Shown one piece after another: positions 1 to 6,182 of a DNA stretch of 6,182 nucleotides. Made by a program: the position numbers and the translations under genes. This DNA comes from Rariglobus sp967755175 (GTDB taxonomy: Bacteria > Verrucomicrobiota > Verrucomicrobiia > Opitutales > Opitutaceae), in contig CBRAFO010000166.1 in NCBI GenBank assembly GCA_967755175.1, positions 1 to 6,182 on the forward strand. Direction: 5' to 3'. The notes beneath the pieces are model-generated. The model did no database searches, was not told the DNA's origin, and saw only the letters and a list, made by a program, of their open reading frames with translations. Each line of letters starts with the position of its first letter. Position 1 is the first letter of the stretch.

Positions 1-2040
1 GCCGACGAATCGTTTATCCCGCGCGCGTTTTCCTTCAGCCACATCAACCTCACGCATCGCAACTGGACCGCCGTGGGCCAGCCCGACGTGCCCTACTACC
101 CCATCGTTGATCCACGCGGTCTCGTCACCCCGATCTTCGACGGCTGGTCGCTCGATTTCTGGTTCGTCCCCGCCGACCCCAAAGCCGAACCGCTGTTTCC
201 TTCGCTGCTCGAAGACCACGCGTTCGAACAAACCCTGCGCCTCGACGACAACCTCCGGGTGCGCTCCGTGGCCAAAGGCGACGGCGTTACGCTCACCAGC
301 GAAGTCACCCTTCGCCTCGACCACGGCGAGCCGCAGTGCTGCGCCACCCTCAAAGTCGATGGCCCGACCGATGGTTTTCTCGCGGTCTCTCTGAGGCCCT
401 ACAATCCCGAGGGCGTCAGCTTCATCGATACGATTGCCCTGACCTCGAACCACCCCGGCTGGCTCATCAACGGCCGCGACCACGTCTTCTTCGACCGCCC
501 TCCCGCGCGCCAACTGCTCTCCGTTTACAAGGACGGCGACGTCTCCCACCAGTTGCACGACGCTGACCACGGGCCCACCAAGGCCGATTGCGCCGTCAAC
601 ATGAGCACGGCCGTCGCACTGTTTCGCCTGAGCGAACTGCGCAAAGGTTCGGTCGAAGTGCGCACGCCGATCCACGACGAACTTGATCCCAAGAAACACC
701 TGTCGTTTCCCGCCGCGCCTTCGTGGAAAGACGCGACCGCTCCACTCGCCAAGCTCACGGTGCCCGATAAACGGATACAACAACTCTACGACCTCGCCGC
801 CGCCAACCTCGTGCTGCACACCCCGCGCGACGCGTATCCCGGACCTTATACCTACAAACGTTTTTGGTTCCGTGACGCCGCCTTCATGCTCAACGCGCTG
901 ATCACGCTCGGCGATGTCGCACGCGCCCGGCGCGCACTCGAAGCGTTCGCCGGGCGCCAACGGCGCGACGGCTATTTCCTCTCCCAAGAGGGCGAATGGG
1001 ACTCCAACGGCGAAGCGATTTGGATCTACCACCGCTTCGCCGCCCTCACGGGTGAGCGCCTCTCTGAATCGTGGCGGAACGCGGTTTCCAAAGGTGCCCG
1101 TTGGATTACGCAAAAGCGCCTCCCCACCGGCACAGGGAAACCCGAAGCCGGCCTCCTCCCCGCCGGCTTCAGCGCCGAGCACCTCGGGCCCAACGACTTT
1201 TATTATTGGGACGACTTTTGGAGCGTGTCCGGCCTGCGCTGCGCGGCGGATCTCTTGGGTGCGGACGATGCAACGCTCGCCGGGCGTTGCGCCCGCGAGG
1301 CCGATGAATTCCTTGCGACCATCGAACACTCCTTTCCCACCGGCGCGCAGCGGCGTTTCCCCGGGGCGATTCCCGCCTCGCCCAAACGCCGCATGGACTC
1401 CGGCGCCGTCGGTTCGCTGGTGGCGGATTACCCGTTGCAACTCTTCCCCCCGGCGGACGCACGCATCCTGAAAACGGCCAATTATCTCCGTGAGCACAGC
1501 ATGCATGGCGGAGGGTTTTTCCAGAACATGATTCACTCCGGCATCAACGCCTACCTCACGCTCCACCTTGCGCAGGTGCGATTGCGCGCCGGCGAACCGG
1601 ATGGCGCATGGGCCTTGATTGATCGCGTGGCCGCACTCGCCTCGCCCACCGGCCAGTGGCCCGAGGCGATTCATCCCCGCACCGGCGGCGGCTGCATGGG
1701 CGATGGTCAACACATCTGGGCCGCCGCCGAGTGGCTCATGATGATCCGCAACTGCTTCGTGCGCGAAGAAGCCGGCACGCTCATCCTCGCCTCCGGTCTA
1801 AAGCCCTCATGGTGGCAAAACCAACGCGCATCGCTGGGGCCGACGCTCACTCCTTGGGGCGCGATCACCCTCCAAGTCGAAGGCGAAGGCAGCGATGGCA
1901 ACGCCCGTGTCACCGTCAACGCTCAGTGGCGCACGGAGCCGCCTCGCCTCGATTTCCGCCTGCCCGGCTGCTCCCCCGTGGTGGTCGAGCGCCCCGCACA
2001 CCTCAGCACCTTTATCCTCCGAAAGCTTCCCTCCCCGTAG
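1..2040 (+). CDS. Six-hairpin (alpha/alpha)6 glycoside hydrolase, 5' end outside the window
   Basis: The reading frame is open from base 1, and the first 24 visible codons (including SHINLTHRNW) read as normal protein. The GTG at 73 is therefore not the start, and the gene begins upstream. 679 residues are visible. Residues 1 to about 250 look like a beta-rich N-terminal domain (DPRGLVTPIFDGWSLDFWF). Residues about 255-590 carry signatures of an alpha/alpha toroid glycosidase: YKRFWFRDAAFML (853-891), EWDSNGEAIW (994-1023), YYWDDFWSVSGL (1201-1236) and GQWPEAIHP with GDGQHIWAAAEW (1651-1737). The Glu at 1663-1665 sits where GH15-like enzymes have their catalytic base, and the acidic residues at 1000-1014 and 1210-1215 are further candidates. 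The last ~85 residues form a small beta domain (LTPWGAITLQVEG). The likely role is hydrolysis of glucosidic or related bonds; the exact GH family and substrate cannot be told. No signal peptide can be judged because the N-terminus is missing. The stop codon lies in a palindromic repeat. Confidence 0.8.
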   Translation, partial: ADESFIPRAFSFSHINLTHRNWTAVGQPDVPYYPIVDPRGLVTPIFDGWSLDFWFVPADPKAEPLFPSLLEDHAFEQTLRLDDNLRVRSVAKGDGVTLTSEVTLRLDHGEPQCCATLKVDGPTDGFLAVSLRPYNPEGVSFIDTIALTSNHPGWLINGRDHVFFDRPPARQLLSVYKDGDVSHQLHDADHGPTKADCAVNMSTAVALFRLSELRKGSVEVRTPIHDELDPKKHLSFPAAPSWKDATAPLAKLTVPDKRIQQLYDLAAANLVLHTPRDAYPGPYTYKRFWFRDAAFMLNALITLGDVARARRALEAFAGRQRRDGYFLSQEGEWDSNGEAIWIYHRFAALTGERLSESWRNAVSKGARWITQKRLPTGTGKPEAGLLPAGFSAEHLGPNDFYYWDDFWSVSGLRCAADLLGADDATLAGRCAREADEFLATIEHSFPTGAQRRFPGAIPASPKRRMDSGAVGSLVADYPLQLFPPADARILKTANYLREHSMHGGGFFQNMIHSGINAYLTLHLAQVRLRAGEPDGAWALIDRVAALASPTGQWPEAIHPRTGGGCMGDGQHIWAAAEWLMMIRNCFVREEAGTLILASGLKPSWWQNQRASLGPTLTPWGAITLQVEGEGSDGNARVTVNAQWRTEPPRLDFRLPGCSPVVVERPAHLSTFILRKLPSP

Positions 2041-2103
2041 CTACGAGCGTGAGCGAGTGGACGCCCGCCTCCAAGCCACCACTCGCTCACGCTCGTAGCT
2101 ACG
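2036..2103. repeat. Perfect 25-bp inverted repeat between the hydrolase and glycosyltransferase genes
   Basis: The arms at 2036-2060 and 2079-2103 are exact reverse complements over 25 bp, separated by an 18-nt loop (2061-2078). The outer ten bases of each arm (cgtagctacg) are themselves a palindrome. The TAG stop of the upstream gene (2038-2040) lies in the left arm, and the right arm ends 11 nt before the ATG at 2115. No T-run follows, so this is not a classical intrinsic terminator. It looks like an extragenic palindromic element or small non-autonomous mobile repeat. In RNA it would fold into a very stable hairpin that could attenuate read-through, protect the upstream mRNA end or shape translation of the next gene. 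Confidence 0.9.
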
Positions 2104-2114
2104 TCCCTCTCCCC

Positions 2115-3389
2115 ATGAACATCTGCATGATGACCAACACCTACCTCCCGCACGTCGGCGGGGTGGCTCGTTCGGTGAGCACGTTCGCGGAGGAATATCG
2201 CAAACGCGGCCATCAAGTCCTCGTCATCGCCCCCGAGTTCAAAGGCCGGCCACTCAGCAAAAACGCCGCCGCCATCGTCGAGCGCGTGGCCGCGATTCAG
2301 AATTTCAATGGCAGCGATTTCTCCGTGCGCCTGCCTTTGGCCGCTGCTCTCTCCGCCCGGCTTGATGCGTTTAAAGCCGATATCATTCACGCCCACCACC
2401 CGTTCCTGCTCGGTGACACGGCGCTACGAGTCGCCGCCGCGAAAAACGTCCCCGTCATCTTCACCCACCACACGCGTTATGAAGATTACACTCACTACGT
2501 CCCGTTCGATTCTTCGGCGCTCAAGGAAATCGCCATCAACCTCTCCACCGAGTTCGCCAACCTCTGCGACGGAGTCATCGCCCCGAGCGAAAGCATCGCG
2601 CGGCTCATAAAAAAACGCGGCGTCACCGCGCCCATCAGGGTCGTGCCCACCGGAATCGATGTAACGACCTTCGCCGCTGGAAACGGCGAGCGGTTTCGGC
2701 AGAAGCTAAAGATCTCTCCGCGCGCGTTCGTGGTCGGCCATGTCGGCCGCCTCGCTCCCGAGAAAAATCTCGCCTACCTCGCCGATGCGGTCGCGCGCTT
2801 CATCAAGCAAACGCCCGGCTCTCGCTTTCTTGTAATCGGGTCCGGCCCGTCCGAGGACGTCATCAAAGAAGCCTTCGCCAATCATGGCATCACCCGGCGC
2901 CTCATCCTCGCTGGCAAGCACAGCGGACGGACGCTGGCCGACGCCTACAACGCCATGGACGTGTTCGCCTTTGCCTCGTCCACCGAGACGCAAGGCATGG
3001 TCCTCGCCGAGGCGATGGCCGCCGGGCGTCCGGTGGTCGCGCTCAACGCCCCGGGGGTCCGCGAAGTTATGCGTCACGAGCGAAACGGATTCATGCTCCC
3101 CGCGCGCGCGCCCGCCAAAATGTTCGCCGCCCACCTCGGGCTGCTCCACGCCGAGCCCGCGCTTCGCCGTTCTTTTTCTCAAGAGGCGCGGCGCACGGCC
3201 GAGACGTTTTCCAGCGTCAACTGCGCCGAACGCGCGCTGGCATTTTACGAACACATCCAGAAATCCACGCGCCGCGCTCGCTTGATCACACAACAAAACC
3301 CGTGGGGATCACTCATCGAGCGCGTCGAAATGGAATGGAAACTCATCGCCGAGAAAGTCCAGGCCATCACTCACGCCCTCGTCGCCTGA
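2115..3389 (+). CDS. GT4-family glycosyltransferase, similar to diacylglycerol glucosyltransferases
   Basis: This 424-residue protein has the GT-B fold pattern of retaining GT4 enzymes, which transfer a sugar from a nucleotide-sugar to an acceptor. The N-terminal half binds the acceptor: MNICMMTNTYLPHVGGVARS with the glycine-rich loop at 15-16, HAHHPF at 92-97 and THHTRYEDYTHY at 117-128. The C-terminal half binds the nucleotide-sugar: VVPTGID at 176-182, GRLAPEKN at 211-218 with the conserved Arg and Lys, and a perfect E-x7-E motif (E291, E299) in ETQGMVLAEAMAAG. The HTRYEDYTHY stretch resembles processive or monoglucosyl diacylglycerol synthases, so a lipid acceptor at the inner membrane face is likely; other GT4 acceptors remain possible. 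The ATG at 2115 is chosen because the Rossmann strand begins there. The frame is open further upstream, but that part encodes a Pro/Arg-rich shadow over the hydrolase gene. No Shine-Dalgarno motif precedes the ATG (ccctctcccc). The last ~40 residues extend beyond the GT-B core. Confidence 0.88.
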   Translation: MNICMMTNTYLPHVGGVARSVSTFAEEYRKRGHQVLVIAPEFKGRPLSKNAAAIVERVAAIQNFNGSDFSVRLPLAAALSARLDAFKADIIHAHHPFLLGDTALRVAAAKNVPVIFTHHTRYEDYTHYVPFDSSALKEIAINLSTEFANLCDGVIAPSESIARLIKKRGVTAPIRVVPTGIDVTTFAAGNGERFRQKLKISPRAFVVGHVGRLAPEKNLAYLADAVARFIKQTPGSRFLVIGSGPSEDVIKEAFANHGITRRLILAGKHSGRTLADAYNAMDVFAFASSTETQGMVLAEAMAAGRPVVALNAPGVREVMRHERNGFMLPARAPAKMFAAHLGLLHAEPALRRSFSQEARRTAETFSSVNCAERALAFYEHIQKSTRRARLITQQNPWGSLIERVEMEWKLIAEKVQAITHALVA

Positions 3390-3398
3390 ACCGTCGCC

Positions 3399-5810
3399 AT
3401 GTTTGCCCCCATCGAGACCTGCCTTCGCCGCTTGCGCCACCGCTTCAGCCGCAGCGAGTGGGCCATTCGTCACTTGGGGCTCACGCCTGTCGAGGGCCAT
3501 AGCGAAGAGCCCGGCCTGTTGCTCATCCAGATCGACGGCCTCGCACGTCGGCAACTCGAAGCCGCCATCGCGAAAGGCACCATGCCTTTTCTTAAGCGCC
3601 TGCGCGACCACGGCCACTATGCGATGCACACGTTTTATCCCGGCATGCCGAGCACCACGCCGTCCGTGCAGGGGGAACTCTATTATGGCGTGCGCGCCGG
3701 CGTGCCCTCGTTCTCGTTTCTCCACCGCGAGAGCAAGCGCATCGCCCTGATGTTTCGCCCCGAATGGGCCAAGAAAATCGAGGCCGGCTTTCAGGAAAAA
3801 GCCGAGGGCCTGCTCAAGGGTGGCAGCTCGTGGTCCAACATTTACTCGGGAGGCGCCGCACCGGAGGAGACGCATTTCTGCGGGTCGAGCATTGGCTTTG
3901 GCGACATGTGGCGCACCGGGAAGATCAGGAATATTTTTGTCTTCATTCTTTTTCACATCCCCTCGGCGCTGAAGATCGCCGGACTGCTTTTGGTGGAGCT
4001 CGCGATCTCCATTCCGCAAGCGGTGCGCGGAGTGTTTCGCGGACAATGGTTGTCGCAGGAACTGGGCATGGTGATGTCGCGCACCTTCATCGGCGTCGGC
4101 CTGCGCGAACTCATCACCATCGGAGGCCAGATCGATGTCACCCGAGGCTTGCCAGCGGTGCATGTGAACTTCCTCGGCTATGACGAACTCGCCCATCGGC
4201 GCGGGCCCGGCTCGGTTTTCGCCCACTGGTCACTCAACGGCATCGACCGTGCGATCAAGAACCTCTACCGAGCCGCGCATCGCTCGCCGCGTCGCGATTA
4301 TCATGTGTGGATTTTTTCAGACCACGGGCAGGAGCGCGCCCGCTCGTTCGCCACGGAGTTTCCCGGCGGTGTGGAGAAAATCATCGCCGACTGCCTTGAG
4401 TTGGCGCGCACCCGAGACCCCGCTTGGCAAGCGCACGCGCCCGAGGGAGTGCATGCGCCCGAGTTCCTGCGCAATCCGCGTGCTGAACGCGAACTCGCGC
4501 GGGCACTGGCCGCCGAGGTGCTCACGGAGAACGCGACCAAGCCGTTTTCCGTGGTGGCACCGGGACCGGTCGGGCACGTGTATTTCACCGCGCCGATGGA
4601 TGACGCGCAAAAACGCGCCTTGTCCCGCTGCTTGGTCAACCATGGGAAAATTCCCGGCGTGTTGCACCGCGATGTGGCCGGACGAGTGACCTGGTTTCAC
4701 GAGAAGGGCGAAACTGCGGTGCCCGAAGACGCGCACCAACTGCTCAGCGGCCACCCGGAACCGTTGCGCGCAAAGATCGCCCTCGACCTCGTCACGTTTT
4801 GCGAAAACGCGAATGCCGGTGACCTCATCCTGCTCGGCTGGGGAGCGAACGGCGCGTGGACCTTCGCGGCCGAACGCGGCGCACACGCCGGCCCGGGCTT
4901 GGATGAGACGCAGGGATTCCTCCTCGTTCCGCCCGGCACCCGACTGCCCGCGCATTCCACCGATTTCGTGCGCCCCGCCGACGTGCGTGCAGCGGGCCGT
5001 GCGCTGCTTGGTCGCGAGCCGCTCGTCTCGACGCGCCACGCGGGCGCGCGCACCGAAACACATCTGCGCGTGATGACCTACAACACGCATGGATGCAGCG
5101 GCATGGATGGACGCATCTCCCCGCAACGTATTGCACGGGTGATCCGACAACAGGGCGCCGATCTCGTCGCGTTGCAGGAACTCGACCATGGGCGCTCGCG
5201 TTCACGCCGGGAGGATCAGGCGACGCTCATCGCGGAGGCGCTCGGCTACCACGTCGTGTTTTGCCGCACCGTGCTGCACGGCAAAGGCGAACACTATGGA
5301 CACGCGCTGTTCAGTCGTTGGCCCATCGAGGTCATCCAAGTCGCCGAGCTGCCCGGCGCGCCGGGCGGTTGGTGGCCTGAGCCACGCGGCGCGCTCTGGG
5401 CGCGCGTTGAGGTCAAGGGCGTCGAACTCAACATCGTCACAACCCACCTCGGGCTCAGCCCGCGCGAGCGCCAGGCGCAGATGCAGGTGCTGCTTGGCCC
5501 AGACTGGCTCGGTCCGGTCATCGCGAAAGAACCGGTGATCCTGTGTGGAGATTTCAATCTCTCGCCCGGCAGCGTGCCTTACAGCTTGGCCGCATCGAAA
5601 CTCTCCGACGTGCAGGCGGGACGCGACGGATACGAACCGCGCAGCACGTTCAGCTCCACGCATCCGTTTATGCGTATCGACCACATCTTCGTGTCCGCGC
5701 ACTTCGAAACCGAGAACGCGTTCGTGCCGCGCAACGACCTCACGCGCGTTTCCTCGGATCACCTGCCGTTGCTCGCGGACTTATCGTTTTGCGCTGAGAA
5801 CGGTGGATGA
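3399..5810 (+). CDS. Fusion of an alkaline-phosphatase-superfamily phosphodiesterase and an EEP-family phosphatase/nuclease
   Basis: This 803-residue protein joins two metal-dependent hydrolases. Residues about 38-515 have the type I phosphodiesterase/alkaline phosphatase pattern: first metal Asp in IQIDG (D45), probable nucleophile Thr86 or Thr87 in MPSTTPS, YDELAH (D262, H266), FSDHGQ (D308, H309) and GAHAGPG (H496). Residues about 556-797 form a complete endonuclease/exonuclease/phosphatase domain: YNTHG (N562), QELD (E594), TTHLG (H683), GDFN (D718, N720), RIDHIF (D761) and SSDHLP (D787, H788). Both active sites look intact. A hydrophobic stretch at about 179-206 is inserted in the first domain between the nucleophile and D262 and probably docks the protein to the membrane. 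There is no N-terminal signal peptide. The gene starts 9 nt after the glycosyltransferase stop without a Shine-Dalgarno motif, so co-transcription is likely. EEP relatives cleave DNA, inositol phosphates or sphingomyelin; the pairing with a GT4 favours a lipid-phosphate or phosphoglycan substrate, which is an inference. Confidence 0.85.
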   Translation: MFAPIETCLRRLRHRFSRSEWAIRHLGLTPVEGHSEEPGLLLIQIDGLARRQLEAAIAKGTMPFLKRLRDHGHYAMHTFYPGMPSTTPSVQGELYYGVRAGVPSFSFLHRESKRIALMFRPEWAKKIEAGFQEKAEGLLKGGSSWSNIYSGGAAPEETHFCGSSIGFGDMWRTGKIRNIFVFILFHIPSALKIAGLLLVELAISIPQAVRGVFRGQWLSQELGMVMSRTFIGVGLRELITIGGQIDVTRGLPAVHVNFLGYDELAHRRGPGSVFAHWSLNGIDRAIKNLYRAAHRSPRRDYHVWIFSDHGQERARSFATEFPGGVEKIIADCLELARTRDPAWQAHAPEGVHAPEFLRNPRAERELARALAAEVLTENATKPFSVVAPGPVGHVYFTAPMDDAQKRALSRCLVNHGKIPGVLHRDVAGRVTWFHEKGETAVPEDAHQLLSGHPEPLRAKIALDLVTFCENANAGDLILLGWGANGAWTFAAERGAHAGPGLDETQGFLLVPPGTRLPAHSTDFVRPADVRAAGRALLGREPLVSTRHAGARTETHLRVMTYNTHGCSGMDGRISPQRIARVIRQQGADLVALQELDHGRSRSRREDQATLIAEALGYHVVFCRTVLHGKGEHYGHALFSRWPIEVIQVAELPGAPGGWWPEPRGALWARVEVKGVELNIVTTHLGLSPRERQAQMQVLLGPDWLGPVIAKEPVILCGDFNLSPGSVPYSLAASKLSDVQAGRDGYEPRSTFSSTHPFMRIDHIFVSAHFETENAFVPRNDLTRVSSDHLPLLADLSFCAENGG
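3927..4025 (+). other. Hydrophobic membrane-docking insertion within the phosphodiesterase domain
   Basis: Codons 177-209 of the fusion protein encode a stretch rich in Ile, Leu, Val and Phe (IFVFILFHIPSA, then GLLLVELAISIP), flanked by basic residues. A proline (P188) sits inside it. Catalytic residues of one active site lie on both sides (D45 and T86/T87 before; D262, H266, D308, H309 and H496 after). A single membrane crossing would separate them. A helical hairpin, re-entrant loop or surface-bound helix is therefore more likely. Confidence 0.6.
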
Positions 5811-5844
5811 AAGCCGATCCCCTCGGGTCCGGATCCGAATGTAG
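5764..5844 (+). repeat. Direct repeat, copy 1 (end of the fusion gene plus 34 bp downstream)
   Basis: This 81-bp segment matches 6102-6182 at 72 of 81 positions by hand alignment, an offset of 338 bp. It holds the last codons of the fusion gene (LLADLSFCAENGG and the stop) and the 34 bp after it, ending on the gtag that opens the first REP hairpin. Because it is part of the intact gene, this is probably the ancestral copy on this side. Confidence 0.93.
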
Positions 5845-5959
5845 GAGCCTGCTTGCAGGCGATCTCCGAACCGTGGGAGCGAGCTCGCTCGCGAGGATCG
5901 AAATCGCGAGCAAGCTCGCTCCCACCTCAAACCATCGCCTGCAAGCAGGCGCCTACATT
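5838..5959. repeat. Outer inverted pair of REP-type hairpins (5838-5863 and 5934-5959)
   Basis: The two 26-bp arms are inverted copies with a single mismatch (A at 5846 against the equivalent of C). Each arm also folds alone: gcctgc-tt-gcaggc at 5847-5860 and gcctgc-aa-gcaggc at 5937-5950. A GTAG tetranucleotide precedes each hairpin (5841-5844 on plus, 5953-5956 read on minus). A 5' GTRG-type tetranucleotide followed by a short GC-rich hairpin is the architecture of REP sequences mobilised by RAYT (REP-associated tyrosine) transposases. The pair encloses a second, different REP pair, giving a BIME-like cluster after the stop of the fusion gene. No T-tract is present, but the structure could stabilise mRNA 3' ends or slow polymerase. 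Confidence 0.88.
5873..5925. repeat. Inner inverted pair of REP-type hairpins (5873-5894 and 5904-5925)
   Basis: The 22-bp arms are inverted copies with one mismatch, around a 9-nt loop (5895-5903). Each arm carries its own hairpin, gcgagc-tc-gctcgc at 5879-5892 and gcgagc-aa-gctcgc at 5906-5919, with a GTGG tetranucleotide at the outer end. The sequence is close to the widespread Pseudomonas-type REP consensus (gtgggagcgagcttgctcgc), recalled from general knowledge. It differs from the outer pair in stem sequence, so two REP subtypes are nested here. Confidence 0.88.
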
Positions 5960-6106
5960 TCAAGCCACTTCGCCGGCGCGCGCTTGCACCTGTCGCCAGA
6001 TCGCCAGGAGCGCTTGGAAGTCGTCCTCACGGTTGCGGCTGTGGACCACGAAATCGAACTTGCCGATCTCCAGCAGCTCACGCTCCGCCGTCTCCATGCG
6101 ATGGCG
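5960..6106 (-). pseudogene. gmk: Stranded 3' fragment of a guanylate kinase gene
   Basis: Read on the minus strand from about 6106 down to the TGA at 5960-5962, this encodes RHRMETAERELLEIGKFDFV, then VHSRNREDDFQALLAIWRQV, then QARAGEVA. The layout matches the C-terminal end of guanylate kinase (GMP to GDP phosphorylation): R-M/L-x2-A-x2-E, then a (Y/F)D(Y/F)-hydrophobic strand, then an acidic DF-x-AL-x2-I helix. The P-loop and GMP-binding region are absent. Going upstream on this strand, the frame enters the direct-repeat copy near 6102-6106 and meets a TAA at 6119-6121, so only the tail remains. The domain call rests on pattern recognition of a short sequence. The stop codon abuts the outer REP arm directly. 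Confidence 0.62.
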
Positions 6107-6182
6107 CTGCTCGCGGACTTATCGTTCTGCGTTGAAAACGGTGAATGAAAGTCGATCCCCTCGGGTCCGAATCTGAATGTAG
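6102..6182 (+). repeat. Direct repeat, copy 2 (detached tail of the fusion gene)
   Basis: This copy matches 5764-5844 with nine mismatches and reaches the end of the window. It still reads LLADLSFCVENGE plus a stop at 6146-6148 in plus orientation, but no gene lies in front of it. Six of the nine differences are G/C in copy 1 and A/T in copy 2, as expected of sequence that drifts without coding constraint. The copy ends on gtag, where the first REP hairpin begins in copy 1, so a further REP element is expected just past the window. Confidence 0.9.

Noticed and set aside
73..75. GTG as the start codon of the glycosidase gene
   Set aside because: The frame upstream to base 1 is open and reads as plausible protein, with no ribosome binding site before the GTG. 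The gene starts outside the window.
1656..2114. N-terminal extension of the glycosyltransferase by about 153 codons
   Set aside because: The frame is open, but the extension overlaps the glycosidase gene by 385 bp and encodes Arg/His/Pro-rich sequence without domain character. The GT4 fold starts right at the ATG at 2115.
3309..4226. Long minus-strand open frame (305 codons) opposite the fusion gene start
   Set aside because: It is an antisense shadow of a high-GC gene. It has no recognisable motifs, while the plus strand carries a full set of catalytic motifs.
4317..5189. Minus-strand open frame of 290 codons
   Set aside because: It lies antisense to the junction of the two phosphoesterase domains, has a low-complexity Arg/Ala/Gly-rich product and shows no family resemblance.
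5838..5959. Intrinsic terminator
   Set aside because: The hairpins are strong, but no T-run follows on either strand and the elements have REP architecture. A role in termination or mRNA stability is possible but not shown.
5807..6148. Plus-strand open frame of 113 codons after the fusion gene
   Set aside because: It runs through REP hairpins, the antisense of the gmk fragment and the repeated tail. Its apparently protein-like end (LLADLSFCVENGE) is inherited from the duplicated gene end.
5838..6182. CRISPR array
   Set aside because: The repeats are inverted hairpins and one long direct repeat 338 bp apart, with no regular spacer-repeat pattern.

Overview
The window is GC-rich and dense with genes. 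It carries three co-directional plus-strand genes that form a probable operon, followed by about 370 bp of repeat-rich DNA with a broken gene on the minus strand. None of the genes decides the taxonomy. The lack of Shine-Dalgarno motifs before both internal starts, the dispersed-type palindromes and the look of the proteins fit a high-GC Gram-negative such as Verrucomicrobiota (Opitutaceae-like). That is a low-confidence inference.

Layout: (1) 1-2040, the 3' part of a glycoside hydrolase with a six-hairpin (alpha/alpha)6 fold; its start lies upstream of the window. (2) 2036-2103, a 25-bp perfect inverted repeat that contains the stop codon of gene 1 and ends 11 nt before the next start. (3) 2115-3389, a GT4 retaining glycosyltransferase whose motifs most resemble diacylglycerol glucosyltransferases. 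(4) 3399-5810, a large two-domain protein: an alkaline-phosphatase-superfamily phosphodiesterase with an internal hydrophobic insertion, fused to an endonuclease/exonuclease/phosphatase (EEP) domain. (5) 5838-5959, four REP-type hairpins arranged as two nested inverted pairs. (6) 5960-6106 on the minus strand, the last ~49 codons of what looks like guanylate kinase. (7) 6102-6182, a diverged direct repeat of the last 47 bp of gene 3 plus the 34 bp after it.

The three genes plausibly act on one envelope glycolipid or glycan. The GT4 would glycosylate a lipid acceptor at the cytoplasmic membrane face, the fusion protein would hydrolyse phosphodiester or phosphomonoester bonds on a membrane-linked substrate, and the hydrolase would trim or process the glycan. 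This link rests on gene order only.

The 3' end is best explained by an old 338-bp tandem duplication across a convergent gene pair (gene 3 and gmk). It would leave a gmk tail and a gene 3 tail stranded between two intact genes. This predicts that another REP cluster and the complete guanylate kinase gene lie just beyond position 6182.
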